Below are positions 62,545 to 64,000 of a DNA stretch of 64,000 nucleotides, in pieces. Location of the stretch: NCBI RefSeq assembly GCF_029626235.1, contig NZ_JARUBO010000005.1, positions 5,552,001 to 5,616,000 of the forward strand, in the 5' to 3' direction. The position numbers and the translations under genes are program-made. The notes under the pieces are model-generated. The model had not been told where the DNA came from. It did no database searches and saw nothing but the letters and a program-made list of their open reading frames with translations. This DNA comes from Micromonospora sp. WMMD1120. Its GTDB lineage: Bacteria > Actinomycetota > Actinomycetes > Mycobacteriales > Micromonosporaceae. Position 1 is the first letter of the stretch. The number at the start of each line of letters is the position of its first letter.

Positions 62545-62949
62545 TCAGAAGGCGTACGGGCCGAAGCGCCCCCACGCCACCACGGCGGCGAGCACGAGCA
62601 GCACGCTGCACATGATCACGCCCTGGGTCTCCAGCTGCCGCTCCTGGGGCGTCTCGCGCCTCGCCCGGTCGCGCAGGTGCACGAGGATGGCGCCGATCAT
62701 GACGATGACCAGGCCGACGGCCGCGAGCGGGGTCAGCACCGTGGCGATGCCGGTGAGCGGGGGCAGCACCAACCCGATCGCACCCAGCACCTCGACCGCG
62801 CCAAGCGCCTTGACCTGTGACAACGGGACCGGGTCGACCCACTTCATCCGGTCGCGCAGCTTCTCCTTGGGCTGGGTCAGCTTGGCCAGACCGGCGCCGG
62901 CGAAGATGACGGCGAGCAGGATCTGAATGATCCAGAGCACCAGGTTCAC
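62545..62949 (-). CDS. DoxX family membrane protein
   Basis: A 134-residue protein with four helices. The first, VLWIIQILLAVIFAGAGLAKLTQP, carries the DoxX pattern, followed by VKALGAVEVLGAIGLVLPPLTGI. The family includes thiosulfate:quinone oxidoreductase subunits and redox partners of superoxide dismutase. No partner gene is adjacent, so the role is open. GTG at 62949 follows GGAGGAA, which rules out the longer frame to 63033. Confidence 0.88.
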   Translation of the reverse strand: MNLVLWIIQILLAVIFAGAGLAKLTQPKEKLRDRMKWVDPVPLSQVKALGAVEVLGAIGLVLPPLTGIATVLTPLAAVGLVIVMIGAILVHLRDRARRETPQERQLETQGVIMCSVLLVLAAVVAWGRFGPYAF

Positions 62950-63030
62950 GGGCTTCCTCCAGGGGCGTCCGCCTCGCGGCGGAAAGATCGTTGAAGGTTC
63001 ACGCGAACAGTAGCCGCTATGGGCGTACGT

Positions 63031-63070
63031 CAATGACCCCCGCCGTCCGGCGGGACGGCGGGGGTCATTG
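63031..63070 (-). terminator. Strong terminator after lon
   Basis: CAATGACCCCCGCCGTCC (63031-63048) pairs perfectly with its complement (63053-63070) over 18 bp with a 4-nt loop, 10 bp after the lon stop at 63081. Confidence 0.85.
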
Positions 63071-63080
63071 GTTCGGGGCG

Positions 63081-64000
63081 TCAGGCGGTGGCGAGAGCCG
63101 GACCGTCGAGCGCCTCGACGTCGGCCGGGCGCAGCGCCAGGGCGAGCACGTCGGCCACGTCGGCCAGGGTGTGCACGGTCAGCGCCGCGCGCACCTCGTC
63201 CGGCAGGTCGTCCAGGTCCGGCTCGTTGCGGGCCGGGATGATGACCTCGGTGAGGCCGGCCCGGTGCGCGGCGAGCAGCTTCTGCTTCACCCCGCCGATC
63301 GGCAGCACCCGGCCGGACAGGGTCACCTCGCCGGTCATCCCGAACTCGGGTCGGACCGGCCGACCGGTGACCAGCGACGCCAGGGCCGTGACCATGGTGA
63401 TGCCGGCGCTCGGGCCGTCCTTGGGCACCGCGCCCGCCGGGAAGTGGACGTGGATCCGCCGCCCGGCCAGGGCGTTCGGGTCGATGCCGAACCGTCGCCC
63501 GTTCGAGCGCAGGTACGACAGGGCGATGTGCGCCGACTCCTTCATCACGTCACCGAGCTGACCGGTCAGGGTCAGCCCCGGCTCGCCCTCCATGCTCGTC
63601 GCCTCGATGAAGAGCACGTCCCCACCGGCGCCGGTCACGGCCAGGCCGGTCGCCACGCCGGGCACCGCGGTGCGCTCGGCCGACTCCGGGGTGAACTTCG
63701 GCCGCCCCAGGTAGCGGGCGAGGTTGTCGCGATCGACGCGGACCGGGGTCGGGTCGGTCGCCAGCTCCACCGCCACCTTGCGCAGGATCTTGGCCAGGCC
63801 GCGTTCGAGCTGCCGGACGCCGGCCTCCCGGGTGTACTCGCCGGCGATCAGCGCGAGCGCCCCGTCGGCGACGCCCACCTCGTCGGCGGTCAGCCCGGCC
63901 CGCTCCCGCTGCCGGGGCAGCAGGTGGTCGCGGGCGATGGCGACCTTCTCGTCCTCGGTGTACCCGTCCAGCATGACCAGCTCCATCCGGTCCAGCAGCG
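63081..64000 (-). CDS. lon: Lon-type ATP-dependent protease, C-terminal part (gene starts beyond the window)
   Basis: The last 306 or so residues of a Lon protease; the 5' part lies beyond position 64000. Seen here are the end of the AAA+ module (DGYTEDEKVAIARDHLLPRQ, and YTREAGVRQLERGLAKILRK, the sensor-2 region) and the protease domain. The catalytic Ser lies in PKDGPSAGITMV and the Lys in GGVKQKLLAAHRAG. It degrades damaged and regulatory proteins. Ends with a strong hairpin terminator. Confidence 0.95.
   Translation of the reverse strand, partial: LLDRMELVMLDGYTEDEKVAIARDHLLPRQRERAGLTADEVGVADGALALIAGEYTREAGVRQLERGLAKILRKVAVELATDPTPVRVDRDNLARYLGRPKFTPESAERTAVPGVATGLAVTGAGGDVLFIEATSMEGEPGLTLTGQLGDVMKESAHIALSYLRSNGRRFGIDPNALAGRRIHVHFPAGAVPKDGPSAGITMVTALASLVTGRPVRPEFGMTGEVTLSGRVLPIGGVKQKLLAAHRAGLTEVIIPARNEPDLDDLPDEVRAALTVHTLADVADVLALALRPADVEALDGPALATA

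Overview
The window is very GC-rich, uses many GTG starts with clear GGAGG-type ribosome binding sites, and packs genes into operons with 4-bp stop/start overlaps. Gene content (ergothioneine genes, SpoIIE-type phosphatase, SAV2177-type methyltransferase, DUF881 protein, BY-kinase) points to an actinomycete. A Micromonosporaceae member such as Micromonospora is the best guess, but this is inference without a database search. No prophage, insertion sequence or CRISPR array was seen.

Layout. 0-6.8 kb: division/lipid-type genes (DUF881, CDP-alcohol phosphatidyltransferase), a MarR regulator, a SpoIIE phosphatase, a methyltransferase, a universal stress protein, small proteins and an HhH-GPD protein. 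6.8-15.5 kb: a selenoprotein locus on the minus strand, reading fdhA (with in-frame TGA and a bacterial SECIS hairpin), fdhB, an NrfD-type membrane subunit, selC (tRNA-Sec), selA, selB and a 65-aa protein. The formate dehydrogenase thus sits beside most of the machinery needed to translate it; selD is not in the window. 16.1-27 kb: two near-identical secreted lysozyme-like proteins about 10 kb apart, each with the same leader and an array of sigma-R-like promoters. Between them lie an AbiEii-type nucleotidyltransferase pair, an SDR enzyme, a Tat-exported nucleotidase, a flavoprotein, an MFS exporter and a methyltransferase.

27-34 kb: a cell-surface/exopolysaccharide group (LPXTG protein, DUF4012 protein, glycosyltransferase, low-molecular-weight tyrosine phosphatase, BY-kinase). 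34-40.4 kb: small membrane proteins, a GDT1-type Mn transporter behind a yybP-ykoY Mn riboswitch, and the ergothioneine operon egtA-egtB-egtC-egtD, in which egtB begins with three in-frame 60-bp repeats. 40.5-45.3 kb: an ECF sigma factor with a membrane partner, a Ser/Thr kinase and a nucleotide-sugar dehydrogenase. 45.4-54.4 kb: an FtsX permease beside a two-component system, a DUF305/LVIVD divergent pair around a perfect CRP-type palindrome, an ArsB-like transporter and a MerR regulator. 54.4-64 kb: an asparagine-synthase-like enzyme coupled to a protein with M15-peptidase-like motifs, a 2H phosphoesterase, a second two-component system, a DEAD-box helicase, a DoxX protein and the 3' part of lon.

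Two dispersed palindromic repeat families occur between genes: an approximately 77-bp element (three copies) and GATCTTG-type palindromes (two copies). Many convergent gene ends carry strong GC-rich hairpins without a T-tract, annotated as likely terminators.
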